Assembly (NCBI RefSeq): GCF_002443255.2
Contig: NW_019211456.1
Location: forward strand, 17,159,557-17,223,556
Source: Varroa destructor
Taxonomy: Eukaryota; Arthropoda; Arachnida; Mesostigmata; Varroidae
DNA length: 64,000 nt
Direction of reading: 5' to 3'
This document shows positions 10,855-22,526 of the stretch, in pieces. Numbering within the stretch: the first letter of the stretch is position 1; each line of letters starts with the position of its first letter. A model generated the notes under the pieces. That model ran no database searches. It was not told the origin of the DNA and saw only the letters and a list, made by a program, of their open reading frames with translations. A program made the translations under genes and the position numbers.

Positions 10855-13839
10855 CAAGCCATGAACTGTAGAACAAAATTTCAATTCTACATTGTGAATT
10901 GTCGCCATCCATTCAATTGGCTATGCATTACCTTCAAATCCATCGCCATTAGACCGTTTCCGACCAAGTAGGTTTTTTTTGATTGGATATTTTAAAAGGG
11001 TAGGCTAAGAGTCGGCACTCGACGTAGTGCCTTCTTCATCGCATCACCTGATCGCACTTTTTCGGGCAATGCTCCACGAATTTACAAAGCAGACTAACTA
11101 TTACGAAAGTAGATCAGTCGAAGAGGACATTGCTGCTTCAGTGATCTAGACGGAATGTCCGAGGACCTAACGATGATTCCTGATTGGTCTACACTTTTCA
11201 GAGACGAACTTCTAACATATAGCCGCATTGTACTGCGTAGTGAAAGACGACTCTAAATCAGATAGATCATTATGCCTCTACTCGAGCATCAGTTGTCCTG
11301 TTCCTTCGGCTGATTTAACGTAAACGTATTTTCTCATCTTTCCATATAGATACATTAAAAATAGTTGCCGTAGTAGAGATTCAACCATGGGAACAGCAAC
11401 GACACGTTTTAAATCACTATATAAATTACCAATAACTTTATTGATGGTAGAAACACTTGTTATTTTTCTAAACAGCAGATTTTTTTGGAAGTTTTCTTTG
11501 GAAGAAGAAATCTTCACCCCGATGTAAGCATGACCTAGTTGGGAAGAGTTATGAATCTGTCTACAGAGGCTATAGCCAAAAGTCACCTGTCACACAGGCT
11601 GGTAGGGGAAACTTTGCCTAGTACAATGAGGTTTACAGCAGGCATTAATTAACGACAAATAGTTTTATGTAAACTACATCAGTACGCAATTTCAAGGATC
11701 GATTTGATAATGTACAGTCGCTCTGAAAATATCCGACGGAGGTACCAATGTGGAAACCGCATTGCATAAGGAGCATCTGAATACCTAGTTTGCGAAATTG
11801 TCACTTAATGAAGAAGGAACATAAGCAAGGACGTGTAAACGGCTAAGAAGACTATGGCAAATTTTAAAACTACATATTGAAGAGAGAGAAAACCTGTCTT
11901 AGCGCAACGGTGACAATGCAGAAAAATGTGACAGGGGTAGCCCAACACCTGCCAAAGGTGAAGTTGGAAGAAACGGCATCTTGAGCCATTGACGTAAATG
12001 CGAGCGTTGCAATGTCATTCGTCAGCCATACGGTGGCAGTCGGTGAGCTCGTCGTCAGAAACACCGTTCAAAAATGTGCTGCCATTCGCTGCGTATGGAG
12101 AGGTGACAGTAAAGCCATTGACTGCTTATCCGGGATCGTTCATTGGCGAAACCAGTAACAAAGGAGAGCTTACAAATGAGAGAAGTTAGTTAGGGAATTA
12201 GTGATCGTTGGATTCTTCTCGCTGCAGACCAGTATCTAGTGGCTGCTACGGACAAGCTTACCAATGTAAAAAAAACAAATAAAAATATCTTACCGTTGAG
12301 TGTGCCAACACGTTAGTACACAAAGCGCATGTCATTGACCGCGATTTTCTAATGCAATTAGTTCGTTCGCGGAGCAGCAGCTTTCCGCAAAAACTAACGG
12401 ATTTAATATCCTGTGACTGAACATTTCAGAGTGGACTGAAGGTCAGTGAGGACTTATGTGAAGCATTCCTTTCATGCGAAGCTTAAACAAATATTAGCAC
12501 CCACGCATTTAAGTAAGAGGGATAAGAGTGAGGAGAACGGTACTCGCTATTACTGCCTCTAAGACTGACAATCTGCTGCCATTGTTGTAATTCATCCAAT
12601 CAGGTCTAAAGTAATGTCCGAATTTGGCTATGTGTGTGATTTATTTATCGGTTTGGGCTTCAAATTTGCAACATTTGCATTCTCAGCAGTTTTGTGTTGT
12701 TCGACCGAAGATCGAAAAGATTTGGAGCTATGTTTTGGTCACATTTATCTTCGTCGCTGGAAATCATGCAGCTGAAACAACACCAACGAAAGGAGGAGAC
12801 TGAATAAAAGTTGATATCAATAGTTTCCAGTTTGTGATCCGTGTTTGAATTATAAACTACGCTTTCGACGACCGTACGAAATAGATTCGGCGATTTATAA
12901 GCCGTACTGCATTATCATTTGGTTGGGCCGCCTCGAAAACGCTCTGAACTGCTACGAGTTCAGCGTCAAACTATTGTTTGCGTGCAGAAAAACAATGGTC
13001 AGATTTGGGACAACCCTTCAACCCGACGAACTAGATGATGTGATGGAATCTAAAAGAGGTGTTCTACTATAGGCTTCAATACAGCTTCTCATTGATGGAG
13101 GCTGTAAATTTTAACTAAGTCTTAGTATTAAGAACGTAAGGGCTCGTAATAGGTGAAGCCAGCAACGGGAAATCATTGTTTGATTGAATAACAAATGGCG
13201 CTGCAATAATTTGGCGACCGTCAAATACTGACAGATTTTAACAATAAATTTTTCTGCGCTCAAATTGTATCCGAGACGATACTTCATTGGATTTCAACTG
13301 ATCGGATCCATGGATCTCTTTCACGAATACTTTTTCTGATTTTGTGGTGCGTTTCTCTTTGCAAACGGTAGGGAAGATGATAGGAAGCCAAAAAGATAAC
13401 ATAATTAAAACAAGTTAACTTCTTCGAAACATGGGCAGCATTTGAGCAGTATAGTAAGTTGAAAAATTAAATTGTCGCTGTCGCTTACACGCAAGCCGTG
13501 TACGAATCATTGCCAAAGGAAATTCAATCTATAGAGTGAGATATTTTAACAGTTTTATACATATGTCAATTGAATCATTATATGTATGTACGTATTGCAC
13601 AGCCTCTTTGACGGTTTGTTACGAACTCTCCCCAGACGTTCAAATAGAGGCTTTGCCTCTGGTAACAACGAAGCGCCCCAAGACATGTCAGGTATTAGGT
13701 ATGTAAAGAGGCTATATTTAAATAAAGCGAACAAAATTAAGGTGACTTTCGTTAGAACTCTAATGGTGAATTCACGTTTTCTTTCTGTATCTGGATAGCA
13801 CAATTTTCAAGCTCTTTAGCCACTCTGCAATTCGAGCCT

Positions 13840-13910
13840 TATGCCCGGTATCGCCTAATGCGCAGACGGCTGGCTGACTCCTATGCCCGGGTTCAAGTCT
13901 GGGTCACAAC
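13840..13910 (+). mobile_element. tRNA-like (SINE-like) fragment with A- and B-box-like sequences
   Basis: An A-box-like block (TCGCCTAATGCG, about 13851-13862) is followed about 40 bases later by a B-box-like block (GGTTCAAGTC, 13890-13899). That is the spacing of an internal RNA polymerase III promoter. The bases around the B box could form a T-arm with one G-G mismatch. No 7-bp acceptor stem closes the unit, so this is not an intact tRNA gene. A decayed tRNA-derived SINE head or tRNA pseudogene is the likeliest reading. The word TATGCCCGG occurs at both 13840 and 13882, which may instead reflect a small internal duplication. No second copy was noticed in the window. Confidence 0.25.
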
Positions 13911-14133
13911 GTATCCCTAAAGTATAATGAAACTAATACTAATTAATCCCCAGCATGAACCGGCTTTGGGATCCGCACCAGCGTTTTCGTGGAAAAAACT
14001 CTAACCAAACCCATGTTAGCGATGCTCAAAACCCGCATTTCCACGCAAATCAATCAGTTTATATCATCCTTACTCACATAATACTGGCTAGCTAGAATAA
14101 TCAGAAAATTAATTACGTATATACGTATATTAG

Positions 14134-14658
14134 CATGAAATAGCATGCCTAGTCGCCAATAATGACGATACCCATAACATTGGCATCTGGACGATGAGCA
14201 GTAACGGTCAATACGGCCATGTCGTTTTGGCACGGATGGAATACTGTGGTAGTATGATAAGAATCTTCTTTGTCTTTCTTTTGTGGCGTTGCCCCTTGGG
14301 AAGTGCCTCCCAAGATGCTTTGACGAGGAGAATACACGGCTTTTTTTCGTTAAGTGGGGGACGTGGAACTAACGAGACTACCGCAGCGCAGCAGGTCGCA
14401 AGAAGGCAGCTAGGAAGAGATCGGCAGCCTAGAGCACTAGGAGGTTTGTGCGGAGGGCCTTCTGTCACGAGCAGGCCCATAGGGTACCCTAACAGAGAGA
14501 GGACATACAGTCTCCTGCGCGGACGAAGTAAGATGAAGCTCAGCAAACTTAGCCATGTCATACTTGAGAGTGCCCGCCGATTCAGCGGCGACAACGACAA
14601 CCCCAGCATCCACAGTAAGACATTGCTGGCCGGCGGCTCCCAGCTTGCGGGGTGGTGA
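14134..14658 (+). CDS. Hypothetical protein frame with signal-peptide-like segment
   Basis: The frame is open for 174 codons between TAG (14131) and TGA (14656-14658); the first ATG is at 14194 (154 residues). About 62% of codons start with a purine. Residues from the later Met codons at 14236 and 14254 form a hydrophobic run (MIRIFFVFLLWRCPLGSAS) that looks like a secretory signal with a plausible cleavage after SAS. A Gly/Arg-rich stretch with dibasic pairs (RR) and one N-glycosylation sequon (NET) follows. This would suit a small secreted or processed peptide precursor, but no family is recognised. Antisense frames of 155 and 82 codons cover the same island; the 82-codon one (14437-14685) is also protein-like. 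The island is GC-richer than its surroundings, which inflates frame length on both strands. Confidence 0.25.
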   Translation, partial: HEIACLVANNDDTHNIGIWTMSSNGQYGHVVLARMEYCGSMIRIFFVFLLWRCPLGSASQDALTRRIHGFFSLSGGRGTNETTAAQQVARRQLGRDRQPRALGGLCGGPSVTSRPIGYPNRERTYSLLRGRSKMKLSKLSHVILESARRFSGDNDNPSIHSKTLLAGGSQLAGW

Positions 14659-17189
14659 AAATAGCCTGAAGCCATAGCGTGACATTATCCTCTGCGCCAG
14701 GCTGCGCTATTGGGAGGTCTACATGCTTCTTTCGTGTTCTATAGATCGTGCCTGGCCGTAATGCTATAAAAGAAAATGAATGGTGTTACTCAGCGCGTTC
14801 CGACACTTTTTCTCGCTCTATTGCCTTCCTTCAGTGGTCCTTCCTTCGTTAGAGTAGCTAACAAATATAATAACTTTATCTACATAACTATTTAATAGTG
14901 TGTAGTGTTTGTTTTCTGGCTGGGCACAAGGCCCTAGTGAACGGACCCATGCCGTCGTATAGACCAGTTAAATGATTGACTTGCTGCCAACAGAGAGATA
15001 AAAAGCGCTGACAATTGTTGACGATATGCGAGATTGTGTCCATCGTTAAATTTTTCCTCTCTCGGGAAGAGATGATACGCCTGTTTGTTTGCCTTGGCTG
15101 ATAGAAGGATAATGCCAGATATCGATTAGGTGCAATACATGACTATAAGGCTCCTCTAGCATCAGTTGGTAGTTCAGTTACATATTAACGTGTTGGTTTA
15201 TAAGCAGGAGGGAAGCGAAGTGACCGCTGAGGGTAGGTGAAGTCCACTTAATTGTAATAGCATAGTGTCCTAAGGGATAAATATGTAAAGGGAAGTAGGT
15301 AGAGGCAATATTCTAAATAGTTTTCGTTGATACTTGCCGGTTGCATTGGATTAAATCCCTGTTTTGTTAAGCAGAGATAAATGCTAATTTTAAGTGTGGT
15401 CGCGTATGGAAATAAGGGCACATTTATCGCATATGGCTCTTTTCGTATTCGCTGCAACATCGATATGTCGAGAGGAAGTAGTTAACAGGTAAGCTTGAAA
15501 GCCAATATCAACAACGCTATCGCTAGATAGATAAATATGTTTTCTCTCCAGTTCTCGCCAATTATAGCCAATGCCAGTAGCAAATAAAAAAATATGCACA
15601 TTGAAAACGAAGGCTATCGTACGTTCATGGAGGTCACCTGGCGTTCGATAAAAGCAACATAAGATTCTATAGCAGATATGTATGGCATATAGGCATGCTC
15701 CAAGGCAAGCATTCCTAGATTCAAGGCTTATTAGTCAATGTGCGTCATGTTGTACGATACTCTGAACACATAAATTTTGGGCAAATCAAACCAGATGGTG
15801 GTGGTAAGTTTCGAAGAGAGCTTCAGCTTTAAGGTAGTGCGAACTTATATTAATGAAAGCTACTAGAAAATGCCAAAAACACTAAATTAGCACAGCTACC
15901 AATCAATATTCCAAAGCAGATCATCTGAAATACTTCAAACCTTTTTTTTTTATTGACAACTGTATACTTGTTGCAGTTCTAATCTTCCCCATAAGCATCA
16001 ATCCCAGCTTTTGAAATTGTGCCATAGAATGATGATTCCGTTAACGTCATTCTTTCGGCTTCAGATTATTCAGTCAGCCAAACACGCAATTTCGAGTAAC
16101 AATAAGTGTTTTATTATTTATTCAGTTATTCAAATGCGGTTTTTTGTTTTCTTTTTGCTGTTGATTGGAGTTTTCCTTTTAGTTTGCTAACCTATTGTGA
16201 ATACTTGCATAAACGGGAAGTATACGGACCAGTTCCATATCTTTTTCAGCCGGTGTTTTTCCTTTCGACCTAATATTTTTGTAAGCTGAAGTACAATTTA
16301 ATCAATGCTCAACAGTTACAGTTTTTAAGGCTAACTTCATCGCCACAAAAACAATCGTTAACTTCATCACTAATCAAGTGGTTTTATGGGTGAGTCGTCG
16401 AAGAACGTAACTCCAGATACGAAAAATCTGAAGTTTTTTGTAGTCCATAGGATCGCACATACTCCGCACTGCCTCCTATTCAACTGTGAATACTTTTTAT
16501 CCTTGTCCCGAAGCTACACTCCTCGATTTCTCTATTTATAGCATACATAATCCGTACGTATACAAGAACAAGCAAATGCCCTAATCTAATTATAGATCAA
16601 TTACTGTGGTGTGGGGAATTACCTCCGAAAGTTACTTCGAAAGTACATCTCGTGGATCTTCGCCTCGTCTGCCAGAAAGGTAAATATAAACACTGCCATT
16701 ACATTATCTTCAGGGGTTAAATAGAGTGACTACAGCATATTCAATTATAATAATGAATATAGTCAATAACGTATAATACGTAATAATTATTACACAAATT
16801 AGTGAATATAAAAACAAGGCAACTACTGAGTGCTGACCGATGCATCTTAAAAGAACACGAGTTCAAGGACTTACTTTTTATTATGAATCTATTGTGTTTG
16901 ACGAAGTCGCTACCCTTACATATACAAAAATGAGTGCTCTGTGGAACGCTATATTTATAGGGAAGGTCATGCACTAGGGGCGCTCTTGTTAGGCCCAGTA
17001 TAACCTTTTAACTATATTAGCTATATTTGAATACTGGTGTCACTTCGGTATTGATATTGGACGATCCGTAGTCCCAAGAAGTTACTGCAATATTCCCTTA
17101 AGCAACACATTGGCGTCTCTTGACGAAAAAGATCCTTGCCGTGTGGTTTTCTTTTTCATACCATATGTTGATGCATGGACGCTGCTAAT
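14659..17189. other. No supported gene; AT-rich
   Basis: Only short frames (15248-15599 minus, 16741-16974 minus), without motifs. T-rich tracts lie near 15943 and 16137-16190. No repeat longer than a few units, no tRNA-like boxes and no inverted repeat beyond chance size. Confidence 0.5.
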
Positions 17190-18040
17190 AGACATGGGCA
17201 GCCCCTTTGCGTGTTGGTGACTCTTCTCTCCAGTAAAAGCAAACATCCCCTACGTTGTTAGGGCTAACGGGACTTGGGGGTGTTAAATGTATGTACACGG
17301 TTATGTATCGGTGAGCCGTCCTCATGTGTCAGTCTATCCAGTGTTAGACGTAAAAACGCTCATGTCTTGGTCACTGCCCGCGTTAATAGTACCGACATCT
17401 GTTGGGAGAGATGCTTCTCGTGGGAAGCAACGAGGTCACAGGGCAACCAAGTGGAAGAATTTCTTTTTTTTTGCGTGTCTTCTAACTTGGACGGTTGCCC
17501 TCAGTTGTGTAAAGCAGTAACTTGTGTTTCCATGGCAACAGCATCCTGCTGCGTGTACCTACAGGAAGATGGTCGACGCCGACAGCCAGGCTTGACTCAA
17601 ATATCCTTCGCCCGCTATCGGCCAACGTGTGCTGTGGAAAGCGCCCGGTGAAAAGAACCCCGAGTACGAAAGCCATGGTCGCGTGCCGACTATGAGAGGA
17701 CATCAGTTCTTCTGCCTCAGAGAAAGTAACAAATGGAAGCCGCTTAAAAGTTGCGCGTTAATAAATTTACACTCGAGATGCAAAGGGAGAGATGCATTTA
17801 TTAGCCGTTTGTGGGTATGCCTCGCTGGCAGCAGCAGCAGCAGCAGCTACCGGTGTCGGCGGCGGGATCTCCCCATTGCCTCCGCACCGGCGTAGTTGCC
17901 CCCTTGTCCAAGATTAGGGCGTTTTTCGCCGTCCGTTGTCGCTGTACGGTTAGCCAAGCAAGCTTGCTTTCTTCACACAGCTTGTTCATCGATCCGGCGC
18001 GGGCTGTCATGCCAGATTCAAAGAGGGGTTCGGACTAGAC
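17190..18040. other. GC-richer block with (CAG)6 and several weak frames
   Basis: The block is visibly richer in G, C and CpG than its flanks. It carries overlapping frames on both strands, including a Cys-rich plus frame (17274-17651, 125 codons, TTG start). The first codon positions of that frame are only about half purine, so coding is not supported. At 17629-18038 the (CAG)6 reads as poly-Ser, poly-Gln or, antisense, poly-Cys, depending on frame. It may be an exon/UTR or promoter-proximal island, but which strand is used cannot be told. Confidence 0.35.
17829..17846. repeat. (CAG)6 trinucleotide repeat
   Basis: Six perfect CAG units inside the GC-richer block. Such tracts are common in both coding (poly-Gln/Ser) and 5' UTR sequence of arthropods. 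Confidence 0.95.
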
Positions 18041-19049
18041 AAGGATTCGTCTCTATAGACTTATAGCTTTAGCGATAAAGTTCAGAAAAAGTTGGACAGC
18101 GACATATTTAGCAAGCTGGTCAGGTGAACCGACTAGAGCAAACGAAAAATGAAAGCAAACTAGAAGCATAGTGCAGGTGGGCTATAGTATATGCGTATCG
18201 AGACGCAAGACCTTGGAATTGTTGAATAGGACCAGTATTGACTAGGCCGAGTCAATGCATAGATTTTAAACAAACACTGTATTCCTTCGGTGAAAGAAAC
18301 TGTGGTCAGTGGATTTACGTAATCGAGGGACGTTTATAAAGTAAAACAGTCTCTGACTATTTATTTTTCACGTAAGTGAAAAGACACGCGCTTTGGATTG
18401 TCGCATTATTTTTTAAGTGTTACTAGACCTTAATTATATCGCAAAATTCACTACAGGTACGGCATGGACAGGCGTTTCTTTGTCAGAACTAAATCTGTAA
18501 TGCCAGCGAACAATATGTTATTGTGACATGGACCATATATTTGGAAAATAATTTTATATAGATATAGTTTTTGTCAAGTATAACTTTTAATTTAATTACT
18601 ACACTTGATTACAACGTGGACAGCTGGATTACAAGAAAGTTTCGACATTTTTTTAAATATACCTTGGACACAAAAATAGAGAACGCTGAAAGTTCATCAA
18701 TGCTTTTATATTTTTCAACTTAGATGATCGATATAGGTGGCAGCCAGCGTATTTATCCGTTCAGCAAAGTGGTCAAGTTACGACCTGCGGTAACTTACGA
18801 GTGTTGTTTTGGCCTGCGCATTTAATATACACTAATTCATACATTATAATATACGTACTGCCTAAATTATTGCAGACCCTCCACATAATTCGATAAAGCT
18901 AGTGAATCTCAGCTTACTTCGTTATGGTTTAGCTCTTATACAGTTTTCTGGGGAAGACAACCTATACAAAGTGGAGTATCTCATAAATATATATATTTGC
19001 GTACGCATCCCTACGTATAGTCGCATACATCCGATCTCCGTGAATAACC
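18041..19049. other. AT-rich stretch ending in a TATA-like sequence
   Basis: No gene. ATAAATATATATATTTG at about 18983-18999 lies 50-65 bases upstream of the ATG at 19050, so it could act as a TATA box with a start near 19013-19016. No clear initiator is seen, and TA-rich strings are frequent here. Confidence 0.35.
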
Positions 19050-19247
19050 ATGTCTTGTCCATCAAACGTATCTGATGGCGCGGATCGAGCACCCGCGAAA
19101 ACCGGCGGTGCTAAATTACGGATAATGTGTTCAAAGTTTCCTCTCGCGGCGTCTAGCAGAAGGGGTCATAAGCAGAGCAACTTCGACAATCAGTTCAAAG
19201 TAAACGCAGACGCTTTTAGGGACGGAGATCCTGTGCGCAATTCATAA
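19050..19247 (+). CDS. Possible first exon or small hypothetical protein (65 codons)
   Basis: An ATG in favourable context (AATAACCATG) opens 65 codons to a TAA ending at 19247. The frame is GC-richer than its flanks; about 41 of 65 codons begin with a purine. The product is hydrophilic, begins MSCPSNVSDGADRAPAKTGG and is rich in Ser, Ala, Lys and Asp, with no hydrophobic segment or known domain. A donor-like AAA|GTAAAC sits after base 19199, so it may be a first coding exon (50 codons) spliced onward. No matching acceptor exon was identified. A TATA-like string lies upstream. Alternative reading: a chance frame. Confidence 0.28.
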   Translation: MSCPSNVSDGADRAPAKTGGAKLRIMCSKFPLAASSRRGHKQSNFDNQFKVNADAFRDGDPVRNS

Positions 19248-21680
19248 CAGCCACCATCATAAGAGTATTAGCGCTAGCATAAGGTGGAATTCGACATACA
19301 GGATTTCTTGTTTTCTCTGTCTGTCGCTCTTCGTCTTAGCTCATAGTTGTTTCCATGTCGAAAATCGCCGACTCAGAGGTTCACAGGTAACAATGACCAC
19401 TTTTTGATCAGAGCAGCGAATCTCTATGAGTGGAAGAGGGCCCAATAAGGGAAATAACGTAGATACGATCTTGCAAGAGAACAACACAGCCTGTGCTGTG
19501 TCGTCTCGGAGACGACGCGCTAGAAGAAAACTCAAATGCTGTTCTCCTGCACGAGGCAGTCGACCAGACTAGCCGAAAGGCAAAACGCGCTGTGCTATAG
19601 ATTCAATAATGCCTAGAGCGAGTGCGCATCCGACCATACGGCGACGCATCCAATAGTCACGGTTCATCTTTATCAGCACGATCTGCCCAGGTGCCCAGTC
19701 TACAACATATAATAGGCCATAGAATGATAACAGCTATGGCGGCGCTAATACAATAACGACCGTTCGCCAAGGCGCTGTTCAGTTATCTGCTAAATACTCG
19801 ACGCAAGCATAAATGCACAGTAATACCATCCTAGGTCACATCGAGATCTGCTTGATCTTTTCTAGCGATTGTGTCTACTGCATAAAGCTCTATACGCTAC
19901 CGGTGTACTTGGGCGTGCTTTTGTATGAGCAGCTTTTATAGCCGTTGAGTTTTGTGAGAAGCGATGGGTCGCTGCTGGTGTTTTTGAAAACGACTACTCC
20001 AATTTTTGACAGTTGTGACCTGTAAACTTAAGCTTCTATGAAACTGTTAAGCAAATATTCCACTAAAGAAATGGGTCAACACTAAACAAATCACATCACT
20101 GGTAGCAAATTGACACGGTTGAATTTGCTGCATGCTCTTGTAACTCTCGTTACACACTTTATTTATAAACTAGTAATGTAAACAAATCTATAAAATTGTT
20201 TGCATTTTCGTTGCTCTAGATCTGATCGCCATTATTCGGGGGAAAAAAATTTCGGTCGGTTGCTCCTTTCAGCGATGGCAAGCGACGGTGTGAGGGTTGT
20301 CTGGAACGTTAGATATCCTTTACATAATGCTTTCTAGTACGGCTATTGGGTTTTCTAGAACTCTTGTCTCTGTTTCAGTTCATGCATTGTCCAAAGACCT
20401 CGCTCCGCTGATAGCTTGATGACCGGTGATTAACGAATGTGACGTGCATTTGTATGAAACAAGATAATGTAGATGGCATTTCTTACCTACTGAACGGCCA
20501 GCGTTTGTTTCATGCGAACGCAGAACGAACTGGAAAATCTTCGGGACATTGAACCCCTTGTGTCTGACGTGCTTAATCATTCATTAGTCGTGAGCAGAGT
20601 ACCGATTTGGAGTACAGCTCGAGCTCCGCTCGTTCGAATTCAATAAGCGCTAACCTGAATTCGACGTAGGAAAACACTTCGTTCTTTGACGAGACGAAGT
20701 TCCTTCGGAACCTTTTCTGCTTGGAAGTTGAGAACGCTTTAACAAACGTCTCGTGGGCGACCTGCGATGGCCTTTACAAAAGCTATTCATGCAAACGATT
20801 ACTTGATAAACATACTCTTAGAACTGTTAAGTCTGAAATAAGTTCGTGTGCTTATAAAATTAATCTACTTCATCGGGTTTAGACCTCACGGGCGATTGTC
20901 TTATCCCAGAATCATACAAAGCGTTCTGCGTAACCCGACTGTCTGTTGTACCATCTTTTGAGTAAATCGAGTAGCCTTGAGTCTTGCGCACTTCACTATT
21001 TAGTATATGTATTTTGTTAAATTTATATTAAACGTTTGACAAGGCAAGCTTAGGCATAAAGCATACGAAGTATATGCCAAACTTTAATCATCTTGAAGGA
21101 CCAGAAAATGTACTTTTTTTTTTTTATTTGTAGAACAATCTTAGTACTTTTATAGCAGTAATCCAATGATCCATAAACCCGACTCTTACTCTTGACAAGC
21201 TAACAGTATATCATTGAAACAAATTCTTTTCGGTAACTAGAGTATGCTGTGAACAGGGCGCAAGAAAAATTCGCAAAAATGAAAAATGTATATGAAGCAA
21301 CTTATTTATTTAATTGGCATACATTGTTACATTAGTTATAACACATTAGTATTTATTTATAACACTTATATATTTAGTCTATATAGTAATATGGTGCACA
21401 TATTGACAAAGGTACTGCCTTTTTGAGCTATGTTGTGACTCTAGTTTTTAATCGGCGAAAAATCAAAACTTACTGTAAAACTCTGCCAATTTTTCTTTTC
21501 TCATTTGCCTTGCTGACCTGCGTTTACTCCGTGTGTCAAAATGCTTGCAATTATCAGCCTTCAATTAGGCCGTATTCATGACACTTCTTGACAAAAGACT
21601 GTAATCAAGCTTCTATGAAACTTGTTAGAAAGAAATCGGACATTGATACTTTTATATTATCTCGTAGTTGCAAATACCAC

Positions 21681-21726
21681 AACAATGAACCAACAGACAC
21701 AAACGCTGAACAATGAACCAAAAGAC
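21681..21726 (+). repeat. 18-bp near-tandem duplication
   Basis: AACAATGAACCAACAGAC (21681-21698) recurs at 21709-21726 with one change (17 of 18 identical), 28 bases apart. This is a local duplication, probably replication slippage. Confidence 0.8.
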
Positions 21727-22494
21727 CATTTCAGGTTTTTTTTTATCCTTCTTTTAAAAGGCACAACCTTTTCCAGGAAGCATGGAGTTTAAACGACGTC
21801 GTATTTTTTTTAGTTGAAATAATCTTTGTTCAACTTCATGATATGTTTTGCGCCTATGCTCTTTGTATGCAGATCTATATACGTTTTTATACAATGTAAA
21901 TCAAACGTTTTTTCACTAAATGAATTCATTAGGCAAAAGTTTTTGATGTATAGGAAATCCGTGATCGGTATTATCGTTACTTATCCCTATGGGGAGGCGA
22001 TCTTGCCCACAAAGCCTTCATCGCGATTATTTCAATCGCTGTATGTTGTCGTGAACTTCGAAGCCGACTGTTGTGAAAGAGGGCAAATGAGTTTTGCCTT
22101 GTGCGTTCAGTAACTGTTTTTATGTGTGTCACAGTGAATGGCAAGACATTTCCCTTACATAGATATACAAGCCGTGTATGGTGAAGGTTATAATTCTGGC
22201 TTTCGACATAATTTCTATTGTAATTCCGCCATTATCGCTCGTATTGGAACAAATTCAGCGCTAATAGTTTTTGATTGATGTGCTTATAGTCCGACCACCC
22301 ATCTGCTACCTGAAGCCGTTCCCCCAGATGCCAAGTCAGGTAAAAGGCAAACGACCATATTTGCTAACCTTTGCCATGCAAATTCGCTTTCTTTTGCCAG
22401 AAAACGCTTTTGCTTTTTAAACCACTTAATACTTTTTTATAAAGAGCCAGGAGTCAACTTGGTGTAGCGATAGAAAATTATCTAGTATCAGATT

Positions 22495-22526
22495 AGGTAG
22501 TATTTGAGGCAGGTAGTATTTGAGGA
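22495..22526 (+). repeat. 16-bp tandem duplication
   Basis: AGGTAGTATTTGAGGC (22495-22510) is followed directly by AGGTAGTATTTGAGGA (22511-22526); 15 of 16 bases match. It is a recent slippage or repair-type duplication. Confidence 0.85.

Larger units (their letters stand above)
7916..13839. other. 6-kb stretch without a supported gene
   Basis: Holds a purine-rich tract at 8280-8330, then a pyrimidine-rich tract at 8510-8600, and a 10-bp hairpin at 8662-8690. A 16-bp palindrome lies at 10839-10854. Antisense frame pairs (8893-9141, 10607-10912, 11278-11586) have no ATG-plus-context or family motif and are read as chance frames. 12845-13072 is an open plus frame of 75 codons starting at TTG, with only about 55% purine-first codons, so it is not supported. 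Confidence 0.5.

Noticed and set aside
14208..14675. 155-codon minus-strand frame opposite the 14.2-kb plus frame
   Set aside because: Lies in a GC-rich island where stops are scarce on both strands. The plus frame has the better start context and residue profile, so this is kept only as an alternative.
17274..17651. 125-codon Cys-rich plus frame that could suggest a secreted protein
   Set aside because: Non-ATG start, only about half purine-first codons, no signal peptide and irregular Cys spacing.
20034..21625. AAGCTTCTATGAAAC shared between about 20.03 and 21.61 kb
   Set aside because: A 15-mer match is expected a few times by chance here, and the surrounding sequence aligns poorly.
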